Origin: Massilia phyllostachyos
GTDB taxonomy: Bacteria; Pseudomonadota; Gammaproteobacteria; Burkholderiales; Burkholderiaceae_D
NCBI RefSeq assembly: GCF_021044825.1
Contig: NZ_JAJNOC010000004.1
Span: 62,001-126,000, forward strand
DNA: 64,000 nucleotides
Direction: 5' to 3'
The position numbers were made by a program, and so were the translations under genes. Under the pieces are notes generated by a model. That model ran no database searches, was not told the DNA's origin, and worked only from the letters and a program-made list of their open reading frames with translations. Numbering within the stretch: position 1 is the first letter of the stretch; the number at the start of each line of letters is the position of its first letter. Positions 36,609 to 44,196 of the stretch are shown one piece after another.

Positions 36609-38352
36609 GGCGTCGCAGGAAACCGAGCAGCACTTCGCCCGCCACCTCGGCATCGTCCGCCGTCATGGTCTCGAGCGGATTGTGGCTGATGCCGCCGTTG
36701 CCGCAGCGGGTGAACAGCATGGCGACCTCCGTGATCCGCGCCATCTCCATCGCATCGTGGCCGGCGCCGGACAGCAGGTCGAAGCGCGGCAGGCCGCTGT
36801 CGAGGAGGGCGTCGCCCAGCATGTCCATCAGGCGCGGCGAGCAGGGCGCGGCGTCCGCTTCCACCAGCTTCCACAGCTGCTCCTTGACACCGCGCCGCGC
36901 GCAGATGGCGCCGATGCCGGCCAGGATGTCGTCCACCGCCGCCAGGCGCTCTGCGTCGCTGGCCGCGCGGATGTCGAGCGACAGCCGGCAGCGGCCCGGG
37001 ATCACGTTGACCGAGCCGGACGGTACCTCGAGCTGGCCGACGGTGCCGACCAGCGAGCCGCGTCCGCCGCAGCGCTCCTCGACCAGCAGCACGATCTCGG
37101 CCGCCGCCGCGGCGGCGTCGCGCCGCATGTCCATCGGCGTGGTGCCGGCGTGGCCGGCCACGCCCATGAGTTCGACCAGGTAGCGCGAGCTGCCGGCGAT
37201 CGCCGTCACCACGCCGACCGGCAGGCCGCGCTCGAGCAGCACCGGGCCCTGCTCGATGTGGACTTCGACGAAGCCGAGCAGGGAGGCGGGGTCGCGCGCG
37301 ATGGCGGGAATCGACGATGGATCGTGGCCGGCCGCCGCCAAGGCAGAGCGCATCGTCACGCCGTCGCCGTCGCGCTGCTCGAGAAGAGCGGCATCGAAGC
37401 GCCCGGTGATCGCGCTGCTGCCCAGGAAGGTGCTGCGAAAGCGCACGCCTTCCTCTTCCGCGAAGCCGACCACGTCGAGGTGGAAGGGCAGGCGCTCGCC
37501 GCGTTCATGCAGGTGGCGCACCAGCGCGATCGGCAGCAGGATGCCGAGCCGGCCGTCGTACTTGCCGCCGTTGCGGACGGTGTCGTAGTGCGAGCCGGTC
37601 ATCCATACCCGCGCATCCGGCTGCGCCGCCGCATAGCGGCCAATGACGTTGCCGACCGCGTCGATGTGCACCGTCATGCCGGCCTCGCGCATCCAGTCCG
37701 CCAGCCGGGCGGCGGTGCGGATGTGGCTCGGTGTCATGTAGGCGCAGGTGAGCCCGTCGCCGCCGTCGCTGATCGCGCCCAGGGTTTCCGCCCAGTCCAT
37801 CACCTGCGGGCCGAAGCGCAGCGCCACGCCGAGCAGGGCGTTCAGGCGGATCTCGGCGATGCGGTGCACCTGGCGCAGGCATTCGGCCATTTCGGCGTCG
37901 AGACTGTTCTCGAGCCGGCGCGCGAAGGTCGCGATGATGGCGGCGCGGGTCAAGCCGCGTCCGGTCGGTCCCTTTACCGCGAGGATGAAGGGGAAGCCGA
38001 ACTTGTCGCCATAGTCCTTGTTCAGTTGCTGCAGCTGCCCGTACTCGTCGAGGCTGCAGCGGTCCAGACCCGACGCCGCCTGTTCGCCCGTGGATTCCGC
38101 CGTCAGCTCGCCGGCGATGGCCGCCTTGCCGGCCAGTTCCGGGTGGGCGCGCAGCAGGGCCAGCCGCTCGTCGTTCGACGCCTGCTGGACCACCGCCTGC
38201 AAGGCCTGCTTGAGGGCGGCGACGCTGGCGAAGGGGCGCATGGCGGCGGCGCGGTCGGCGATCCAGGGCGAGTGCTCGTAGACGCCCTGCAGCGCCTCGA
38301 CGAAGGCGGCGGGCGGGCAGCTGTTCAGGTGCGGCAGGGTGGTCGTGTTCAA
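36598..38352 (-). CDS. Fused OHCU decarboxylase / allantoate amidohydrolase (UraD-AllC)
   Basis: The 584-residue protein joins two enzymes of urate breakdown. Residues ~1-170 are OHCU decarboxylase (CPPAAFVEALQGVYEHSPWIA, HPELAGKAA, LNKDYGDKFGFPFILAVKG), which yields S-allantoin. Residues ~175-584 are an M20-type amidohydrolase (GSHYDTVRNGGKYDG, FAEEEGVRF, EVHIEQGPVL, LLSGAGHDAMEM), best matched to allantoate amidohydrolase. Translation apparently starts at TTG 38352, with a strong GGAGG ten bases before it; no other start lies near the family N-terminus. The intermediate step, allantoinase, is not encoded in the window, although the dihydropyrimidinase at 33408 is of the same fold. It is expressed from the minus strand next to a LysR gene. 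Confidence 0.9.
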   Translation of the reverse strand: MNTTTLPHLNSCPPAAFVEALQGVYEHSPWIADRAAAMRPFASVAALKQALQAVVQQASNDERLALLRAHPELAGKAAIAGELTAESTGEQAASGLDRCSLDEYGQLQQLNKDYGDKFGFPFILAVKGPTGRGLTRAAIIATFARRLENSLDAEMAECLRQVHRIAEIRLNALLGVALRFGPQVMDWAETLGAISDGGDGLTCAYMTPSHIRTAARLADWMREAGMTVHIDAVGNVIGRYAAAQPDARVWMTGSHYDTVRNGGKYDGRLGILLPIALVRHLHERGERLPFHLDVVGFAEEEGVRFRSTFLGSSAITGRFDAALLEQRDGDGVTMRSALAAAGHDPSSIPAIARDPASLLGFVEVHIEQGPVLLERGLPVGVVTAIAGSSRYLVELMGVAGHAGTTPMDMRRDAAAAAAEIVLLVEERCGGRGSLVGTVGQLEVPSGSVNVIPGRCRLSLDIRAASDAERLAAVDDILAGIGAICARRGVKEQLWKLVEADAAPCSPRLMDMLGDALLDSGLPRFDLLSGAGHDAMEMARITEVAMLFTRCGNGGISHNPLETMTADDAEVAGEVLLGFLRRLSY

Positions 38353-38431
38353 GAATGCCTCCGTGGGTCACGGGATGATAAATCCTGTACGCCTCCGGGT
38401 TCATACGCCGCAACGCATACGCAGTATGGGG

Positions 38432-39370
38432 TTATTTGCCCACCAGCGCGCGCGCCGCGGCGCTGACCTGGTCGCGCAGCCATTTGTGTTCGGACGACTG
38501 GTGCACCCGCTGGTGCCACAGCTGGTAGAAGCGCATCGGCGGAAACTTGATCGGCACCGTGAAGCTCTTGAGGGGCAGCGTGCGCTCGTAGAAGCGGATG
38601 AACTGGCGCCCGGTGGTCAGGACCAGATCGGTCTGGGTCAGCATGTAGGGAATCACGCCGAAGTAGGGCGACTCGACCGCCACCTTGCGCTGCAGGCCCT
38701 GGCGGTCGAGGAAGGCGTCGATCACGCCATGGTAGCCCGGCAGCATCTGCGACGGCGCCACGTGCGGCAGCGACAGGTAGTCCTCGACCGTCATCGCGTC
38801 GCTTGCGGTGCGCCGCGCATAGGGGCTGTCGGCGCGCATGGTGCAGATGATCGGGTCCTCGAACAGCTTGGACATGTGCAGGTGGGCCGGCGGCTCGTCC
38901 CAGTTGGCGATCACGAGGTCCATCTCGCCGTCGGACAGCATGCGCAGGTAGTCCAGGCCCGGCCCCAGGCTGTGGAACACGACCTTGCTGCCCGGCGAAC
39001 CGCGGCGCAGCGCCGCGACGACGTTCGGCAGGAACTGGGTGTCGAGGTAGTCGGGGGCGGCGATGTGGAAGGTGCGTGTCGCTTCTTCGGGCACGAAGGG
39101 CGACTTCCTGACGAACAGGCCCTCGGCTTCGTCCAGGATGCGCTTGGCCGGTTTCAGCAGGGTCTCGCCATGCTGGGTCGGCACCATGCCGCGCGCGCCG
39201 CGCACCAGCAGCGGGTCGCCGGTCAGCTCGCGCAGCTTGCGCAGCGAGGCCGAGATCGAGGGCTGCGGCTGGTTCAGCTTGAGCGCCACGTGCGAGACGT
39301 TCTTCTCCACCAGCAGCAGGTAGAGGATGCGGATCAGGTGCAGGTCGAGGTGCTGGGGCAGGCTGGACAT
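38432..39370 (-). CDS. LysR family regulator of the urate locus
   Basis: The 312-residue protein has an N-terminal winged helix (residues ~6-66; LYLLLVEKNVSHVALKLNQPQPSIS) and a LysR effector domain (~95-300). It is divergent from puuD, and the shared 111-base promoter holds a perfect 8-base inverted repeat with 17-base spacing (39386-39418). The UraD-AllC gene lies 79 bases downstream on the same strand. This arrangement strongly suggests control of urate degradation, with urate or a later intermediate as possible ligand. Confidence 0.9.
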   Translation of the reverse strand: MSSLPQHLDLHLIRILYLLLVEKNVSHVALKLNQPQPSISASLRKLRELTGDPLLVRGARGMVPTQHGETLLKPAKRILDEAEGLFVRKSPFVPEEATRTFHIAAPDYLDTQFLPNVVAALRRGSPGSKVVFHSLGPGLDYLRMLSDGEMDLVIANWDEPPAHLHMSKLFEDPIICTMRADSPYARRTASDAMTVEDYLSLPHVAPSQMLPGYHGVIDAFLDRQGLQRKVAVESPYFGVIPYMLTQTDLVLTTGRQFIRFYERTLPLKSFTVPIKFPPMRFYQLWHQRVHQSSEHKWLRDQVSAAARALVGK

Positions 39371-39385
39371 CGGCGGCGTCGGTTT

Positions 39386-39418
39386 GCGTATATCAATCTG
39401 GTTATGTCGAATATACGC
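39386..39418. promoter_or_regulatory. LysR-type binding palindrome between lysR and puuD
   Basis: GCGTATAT (39386-39393) and ATATACGC (39411-39418) form a perfect inverted repeat separated by 17 bases. The arms are long for chance. It lies 16 bases from the lysR start codon and 64 bases before puuD, where a LysR activation site would be expected. Confidence 0.6.
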
Positions 39419-39481
39419 TAGTTTTCATGTTGCAGAAATTGAAATCAGGCTATCGTCGGGGAAACCACATAAGGACGCCGC

Positions 39482-40720
39482 ATGGACGCATTTGGACACC
39501 TGGCCGCTCATCTCGGCGCATACGGCCTCGAATGGCTCAACCTGCTCGTGCGCTGGCTGCACATCATCACCGGCATCGCCTGGATCGGCGCCTCCTTCTA
39601 TTTCGTCTGGCTCGACAACACCATCCGTCCCCCGGCGCCCGATTCGGAGCTGGCGAAAAAGGGCGTGTCGGGCGAGCTGTGGGCGGTGCACGGCGGCGGC
39701 TTCTACAATCCGCAGAAATACCTGGTGGCGCCCGCCGCGCTGCCGAAGGAACTTCACTGGTTCAAGTGGGAAGCGTATTCGACCTGGCTGTCGGGCTTCG
39801 CGCTGCTGGTCATCGTCTACTACCTGAACGCCCAGGCCATGATGGTCGACCGCGGCGTGGCCGATCTCTCGTCCTGGCAGGCGGTCGGCATCGGCCTGGG
39901 CAGCCTGGTGGTTGGCTGGGTGGTCTACGACCTGCTGTGCCGCTCGCCCCTGGGCCGGCACGACCTGGCCTTCGGCCTGACGATCTTCGCCTTCCTGGTG
40001 GCCAGCAGCTATGTGCTGACCCATCTGCTCAGCGGCCGCGCCGCCTACCTGCACGTGGGCGCGATGATCGGGACCATGATGGTGGCGAACGTGGCGATGC
40101 TGATCATCCCGGGCCAGCGCAAGATGGTGAACGCCATGCTGGCGGGCGAGAAGCCCGACCCCGTCCACGGCATCAAGGCCAAGCAGCGCAGCGTCCACAA
40201 CAACTACTTCACCCTGCCGGTGCTGTTCATCATGATCAGCAACCATTATGCGATGACCTACCGCCACGCGTTCTCCTGGGCGGTGCTGGGCGCGATCATG
40301 GCGGCGGGCGTGTTGATCCGCCACTTCTTCAACCTGCGCCACAAGGGCCGCATCGAATGGCGCTATCCGCTGGCGGGCGTTGCGATCCTGGCCGGTGTCG
40401 CGGTGGCGATCGCGCCGAGCGCGCCGGCGCCCGCGGCCGCGGCGGCGCCGGGCGTCGACTTCGCGCAGGTCCGCACCATCATCGACCAGCGCTGCGTGTC
40501 CTGCCACGCGGCGCATCCGACCCAGCCCGGCTTCGCCACCGCCCCCGCCGGCGTGATGCTGGACACCACCGAACACGTGAGCCGGAACGCCGCCCGCATC
40601 TACCAGCAGACCGTGCAGATGAAGGCGATGCCGCTGGCGAACCTCACCAACATGACCGACGCCGAACGGGCGCAGGTCGGCGCCTGGTTCGAAGCCGGCG
40701 CACGGACAGGAAAACCCTGA
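39482..40720 (+). CDS. puuD: Urate hydroxylase PuuD (membrane urate oxidase with cytochrome c domain)
   Basis: PuuD oxidises urate to 5-hydroxyisourate in the inner membrane, passing electrons to the respiratory chain. The 412-residue protein has about eight membrane helices (LVRWLHIITGIAWIGASFYFVWLDN is the characteristic first one). It then has a C-terminal cytochrome c-like domain with the haem motif CVSCH at residues 338-342 and a likely axial Met in MKAMPLANLTNM. The fold replaces cofactor-free uricase in many proteobacteria. It is divergent from the LysR gene, followed directly by an M20 hydrolase, and functionally linked to UraD-AllC. A 5-hydroxyisourate hydrolase is not seen in the window. 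Confidence 0.95.
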   Translation: MDAFGHLAAHLGAYGLEWLNLLVRWLHIITGIAWIGASFYFVWLDNTIRPPAPDSELAKKGVSGELWAVHGGGFYNPQKYLVAPAALPKELHWFKWEAYSTWLSGFALLVIVYYLNAQAMMVDRGVADLSSWQAVGIGLGSLVVGWVVYDLLCRSPLGRHDLAFGLTIFAFLVASSYVLTHLLSGRAAYLHVGAMIGTMMVANVAMLIIPGQRKMVNAMLAGEKPDPVHGIKAKQRSVHNNYFTLPVLFIMISNHYAMTYRHAFSWAVLGAIMAAGVLIRHFFNLRHKGRIEWRYPLAGVAILAGVAVAIAPSAPAPAAAAAPGVDFAQVRTIIDQRCVSCHAAHPTQPGFATAPAGVMLDTTEHVSRNAARIYQQTVQMKAMPLANLTNMTDAERAQVGAWFEAGARTGKP

Positions 40721-41959
40721 ATGGACACGCAAACGCAACAACGCCTGCTGGACTGGATCGACGCCCACTTCGACGAGGAAGTCGCCTTCCTGCAGCAGGT
40801 GATCCGGACGCCGACCGACACCCCGCCGGGGAACAACGCGCCGCATGCGCAGCTTGTCGCCGCCATGCTGGAACAATACGGCTGGACCGCCGAGCAGCAC
40901 GCCGTGCCGGAAGCGGAGGTGCACGACTACGGCATGCAGAGCATCACCAACCTGATCGTGCGCCGCCCCTATGGCGCGGGCGGCCCGACCGTGGCGCTGA
41001 ACGCGCACGGCGACGTGGTCCCGCCGGGCGAGGGCTGGACCAGGCCGCCCTACGGCGCCGAGATTGACAACGGCGCCATCTACGGCCGCGCAGCGGCGGT
41101 GTCGAAAAGCGATTTCGCCACCTATGTGTTCGCGGCGCGGGCGCTGGAGGCGCTCGGCCTGCCCTTGAAAGGCGCGCTCGAGCTGCACTTCACCTACGAC
41201 GAGGAATTCGGCGGCCTGCTCGGCCCCGGCTGGCTGCTGGAGCGGAAGCTCACGCGCCCGGATTACGTGATCGCGGCCGGCTTCAGCTACGGCATCGTCA
41301 CCGCCCACAACGCCTGCCTGCAGCTCGAGATCACGGTGCACGGCAAGGCCGGCCATGGCGCGATGCCGGAGACGGCGGTCGACGCATTGCAGGCCGCGTC
41401 CCGCATCCTGAACGCGATCTACGGTCAGCTGCCGGAGCTGAAGAAGATCAGGTCGCAGGTGCCCGGCATCGATTCGCCCACCATGCTGGTTGGCCGCATC
41501 GACGGTGGCACCAATACCAATGTGGTGCCGGGCAAGGTGGTCATGAAGATGGACCGGCGCATGATTCCCGAGGAAGACCCGGCGGCGGTGGAAGCGCAGG
41601 TGCGCGCCCTGGTCGAGGCGGCGGTGGCCGGCATGCCCGGCATCCGGCTCGAGATCCGGCGCCTGCTGCTGTCGCAGGCGCTGCGCCCGTTGCCGGGTTC
41701 CGAGCGCCTGGTGGCGAGCCTGCAGCGGCACGGGCGCGCCATCCTGGGCCAGGAGATCGCGGCCGGCGGCACGCCCCTGTATGCGGATGCGCGCCTGTAC
41801 GGCGAGCACGGCATCCCGGCGGTGCTGTACGGCGCCGGGCCGCGCACGGTGCCGGAGTCGAACGCCAAGAAGGCCGACGAGCGCCTGGTGCTCGACGACC
41901 TGCGCAAGGCGACCAAGGTGGTGGCGCTAACGCTGCTGGACTTCCTCGGCGGCGCCTGA
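40721..41959 (+). CDS. M20 family metallohydrolase (ArgE/DapE/ACY1 type)
   Basis: The 412-residue protein has the M20 features NAHGDVVPPGEGW (metal ligands), TYDEEFGG (general base Glu and metal Glu) and a dimerisation domain around VHGKAGHGAMPET. The segment normally carrying the bridging Asp (GRGAxDMKG in most members) reads GRAAAVSKSDFA, so that ligand is shifted or replaced. It starts at the base after the puuD stop, so it is co-translated with the urate oxidase. The substrate may be a ureido or N-acyl compound from purine breakdown, but ordinary deacylase or dipeptidase activity cannot be excluded. The 3' end overlaps the convergent gene by 33 bases. Confidence 0.85.
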   Translation: MDTQTQQRLLDWIDAHFDEEVAFLQQVIRTPTDTPPGNNAPHAQLVAAMLEQYGWTAEQHAVPEAEVHDYGMQSITNLIVRRPYGAGGPTVALNAHGDVVPPGEGWTRPPYGAEIDNGAIYGRAAAVSKSDFATYVFAARALEALGLPLKGALELHFTYDEEFGGLLGPGWLLERKLTRPDYVIAAGFSYGIVTAHNACLQLEITVHGKAGHGAMPETAVDALQAASRILNAIYGQLPELKKIRSQVPGIDSPTMLVGRIDGGTNTNVVPGKVVMKMDRRMIPEEDPAAVEAQVRALVEAAVAGMPGIRLEIRRLLLSQALRPLPGSERLVASLQRHGRAILGQEIAAGGTPLYADARLYGEHGIPAVLYGAGPRTVPESNAKKADERLVLDDLRKATKVVALTLLDFLGGA

Positions 41960-44140
41960 TTCGGTGCGCGGGATGATGGCGAACTGCGGCCCCAGGCCGT
42001 AGTCGGGCTTGACACTGCGGGCCATGAACCGGCGCCAGGCCTTGCGGCCGGGCTCCCCGAGTACGTCCGCGGCGTAGGCCAGGGCCGGTTGCATGTTCGA
42101 CGGATAACCGGAATCGCCCGACGAATAGCCGGTCATCTCGCCAACGCGCAGCTTGAGTGCGGAAGCCATGTCCGGACCGGCGCAGGGCAGGGCGGCCATC
42201 TCGGGGGTGACGCTGGCGCGGTAAGCGTCGCCGATGGTGGTGAAGAAGGGCGCACGTTCGTTGTCGCGCACGATCATGCTGTACATCGCACCGTGGATCC
42301 AGCACATGCCGTCGCCCGTCATCCGCATCACGGGATAGGCCGCTTTCCAGCGCAGCAGCGGACGGGCTTTGGCAAAGCCCAGTTCCGCCAGGTGGCCGAC
42401 AGCCGCGGTGAAGAAATCGTCCTGCCAGGGCGCCAAGCCGCGCTTGTCGTGGTATGCCATCGCGTAGCCATTGACGATGGCTCCGAGCCGGTTGGCCTGC
42501 GGGTTGTCGGCATAGCTGGCGTTGTACCAGTCCAGGTTGTCGTCGAGGATCCGGGCGAAGTGGCGCTTGAGCGGATGGGTGTCGGGCGTGATGTATGCGG
42601 CTTCCCCGAGTGTGCGCAGGGCCCAGGCCTGGCCGCGCACCTGCTCGGGGCGGAGCAGCCCCTTGCTGGCGTCGCGATAGCCGGGGTTGGAGTTGAAGAC
42701 GTCGTACATGGCCCAGAACTGCAGTTCTTCCAGGTGGAAGTGGTCGCCGGTGAGCAGGTAAGGCAGGTAGGAGAAGGCCGGCTGGTGCGAGATGTCGTGC
42801 TGGTTCGGGGTGTCGCAGGCGCCGCGCCGCACGCAGGCCGGGAACATTTCGCTCTTGCCGGTGGCCGGATTGCGCGTGTCGCCCGGGTTGCCGACCAGGG
42901 TCATGTAGGGGAAATCGAGCAGGCTGACCGGCAGCCCGGTGCGCCGGTCGCGGTAGTGCATCGACCAGCTGCCGGCCAGGTCGGCGGTGCCCATCGTCAT
43001 CTCGCGGGCACGCGGGTCCATCCCGAGCAGGTACATGGCGGCCCATCCGGGCATGAGGCCGATGTCGGGGCGCCCGCCGGTCGTCGGCATGGCGCGCGTG
43101 GCCAGGCCCGTGCTCATCGGCTCCGCCTTCTCGCGGTTCCAGATGCCGTACAGCTGCGCCAGCGCCTTTTCATCGATGCGCACCGACTGGTCGTAGTTCG
43201 GCACGGCGCGCGAGCCGATCAGCTGGCGGGTGTCGTGGCGAACGTGCAGCGCCGGTTCGCCGCCCCACCAGAACAGCTTGCGCCAGCGCGCGTGGTGATA
43301 ATGGTTCAGGCCCGGATGGGCGTAGACCTCGTTTTCGCCCACGATGATGCGGGCGTCGTAGACGAAGTTCTGCGGCGCCGGCTCCCAGGCCCAGTTGTTC
43401 TCGACCGTGACGTCGATACGCGCCCTGGCGAGCAGCGGATACCAGCGCACGGCGAAGCGCGCGGCCAGGTGCGGATGGGGGCGGCCCTCGGCATCGAGCA
43501 GGGGCGTGGACAGCAGCCATTCGCGCGCCACCGGGCCGTCGAGCCAGAGGGCGCCCCTGTCCTGATCCAGCAGGGGACGCAGCTGCGCGCTCCAGCGCTT
43601 GCCCTCCAGGCGCGCTTCGACCCTGGCGTCCAGTTCCTTGCCGGGCATGGCCGCGCGCTGGCCCGCAGCCGGCGCCACGCCTTTCGCGCCGCCGGCGAAC
43701 AGGCCGATCACCGCCGGGCGGTCGCGCGGCAAATGCGCGAGCACCAGCGACACCACCGCGTGCCTGACGGAGCCGTCGGGATGGCGCGACTTGATGTCGA
43801 CCTGTACCGGCACGCTGCCGCCGTCGGCGAGCCGCGCCTGCAACTGCTGGCTGGAAGCGACCTGGCCGACCCCGAACACCTGGCCGAAGGTGACCGGGAC
43901 ATCGTCCTGATCCTGCTGGCCGGTGTTGCCGAAGGAGAGCGTGGCCAGCGCACCCGGGATCGGAGCTGCCGCCGCGGCGCGCGCCGGCGCCGCATCCGCC
44001 TTCGTGGGGGCGCTCTTGCCATAACGGTGTTCGAGCACGCGGGCGTCATCGAGGCCGCCGCCGGCAGGGAATTCCTGCGCCTGCGCCGCGCCCGGCACGG
44101 CAAGGGAGAACACGACGACGCTCAGGCGGGATAGCAGCAT
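41927..44140 (-). CDS. Large secreted protein with RIFT-barrel-like N-terminus
   Basis: The 737-residue protein has a signal peptide (cleaved near AAQAQEF, residue ~23). A beta-rich N-terminal region (~60-170; VPVTFGQVFGVGQV, VQVDIKSRHPDGSVRHAVVSLVLAHLP) recalls RIFT-barrel domains of the PcRGLX/exo-rhamnogalacturonan-lyase type. A long Trp/His/Tyr-rich, (alpha/alpha)-barrel-like part follows (~300-730; HYHHARWRKLFWWGGEPALH, HDISHQPAFSYLPYLLTGDHF, GLAPWQDDFFTAAVGHLAELGF). This suggests a periplasmic or secreted polysaccharide-acting enzyme, but no catalytic residues can be named. The start at ATG 44140 is preferred to the upstream in-frame one at 44188, because the signal peptide begins there. 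Domain naming is from memory and tentative. Confidence 0.75.
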   Translation of the reverse strand: MLLSRLSVVVFSLAVPGAAQAQEFPAGGGLDDARVLEHRYGKSAPTKADAAPARAAAAAPIPGALATLSFGNTGQQDQDDVPVTFGQVFGVGQVASSQQLQARLADGGSVPVQVDIKSRHPDGSVRHAVVSLVLAHLPRDRPAVIGLFAGGAKGVAPAAGQRAAMPGKELDARVEARLEGKRWSAQLRPLLDQDRGALWLDGPVAREWLLSTPLLDAEGRPHPHLAARFAVRWYPLLARARIDVTVENNWAWEPAPQNFVYDARIIVGENEVYAHPGLNHYHHARWRKLFWWGGEPALHVRHDTRQLIGSRAVPNYDQSVRIDEKALAQLYGIWNREKAEPMSTGLATRAMPTTGGRPDIGLMPGWAAMYLLGMDPRAREMTMGTADLAGSWSMHYRDRRTGLPVSLLDFPYMTLVGNPGDTRNPATGKSEMFPACVRRGACDTPNQHDISHQPAFSYLPYLLTGDHFHLEELQFWAMYDVFNSNPGYRDASKGLLRPEQVRGQAWALRTLGEAAYITPDTHPLKRHFARILDDNLDWYNASYADNPQANRLGAIVNGYAMAYHDKRGLAPWQDDFFTAAVGHLAELGFAKARPLLRWKAAYPVMRMTGDGMCWIHGAMYSMIVRDNERAPFFTTIGDAYRASVTPEMAALPCAGPDMASALKLRVGEMTGYSSGDSGYPSNMQPALAYAADVLGEPGRKAWRRFMARSVKPDYGLGPQFAIIPRTESGAAEEVQQR

Positions 44141-44196
44141 GGGATGAGTGACCGGCCAATGAAAAGGGCGCCTGGAGGCGCCCTGCATCTTACACC

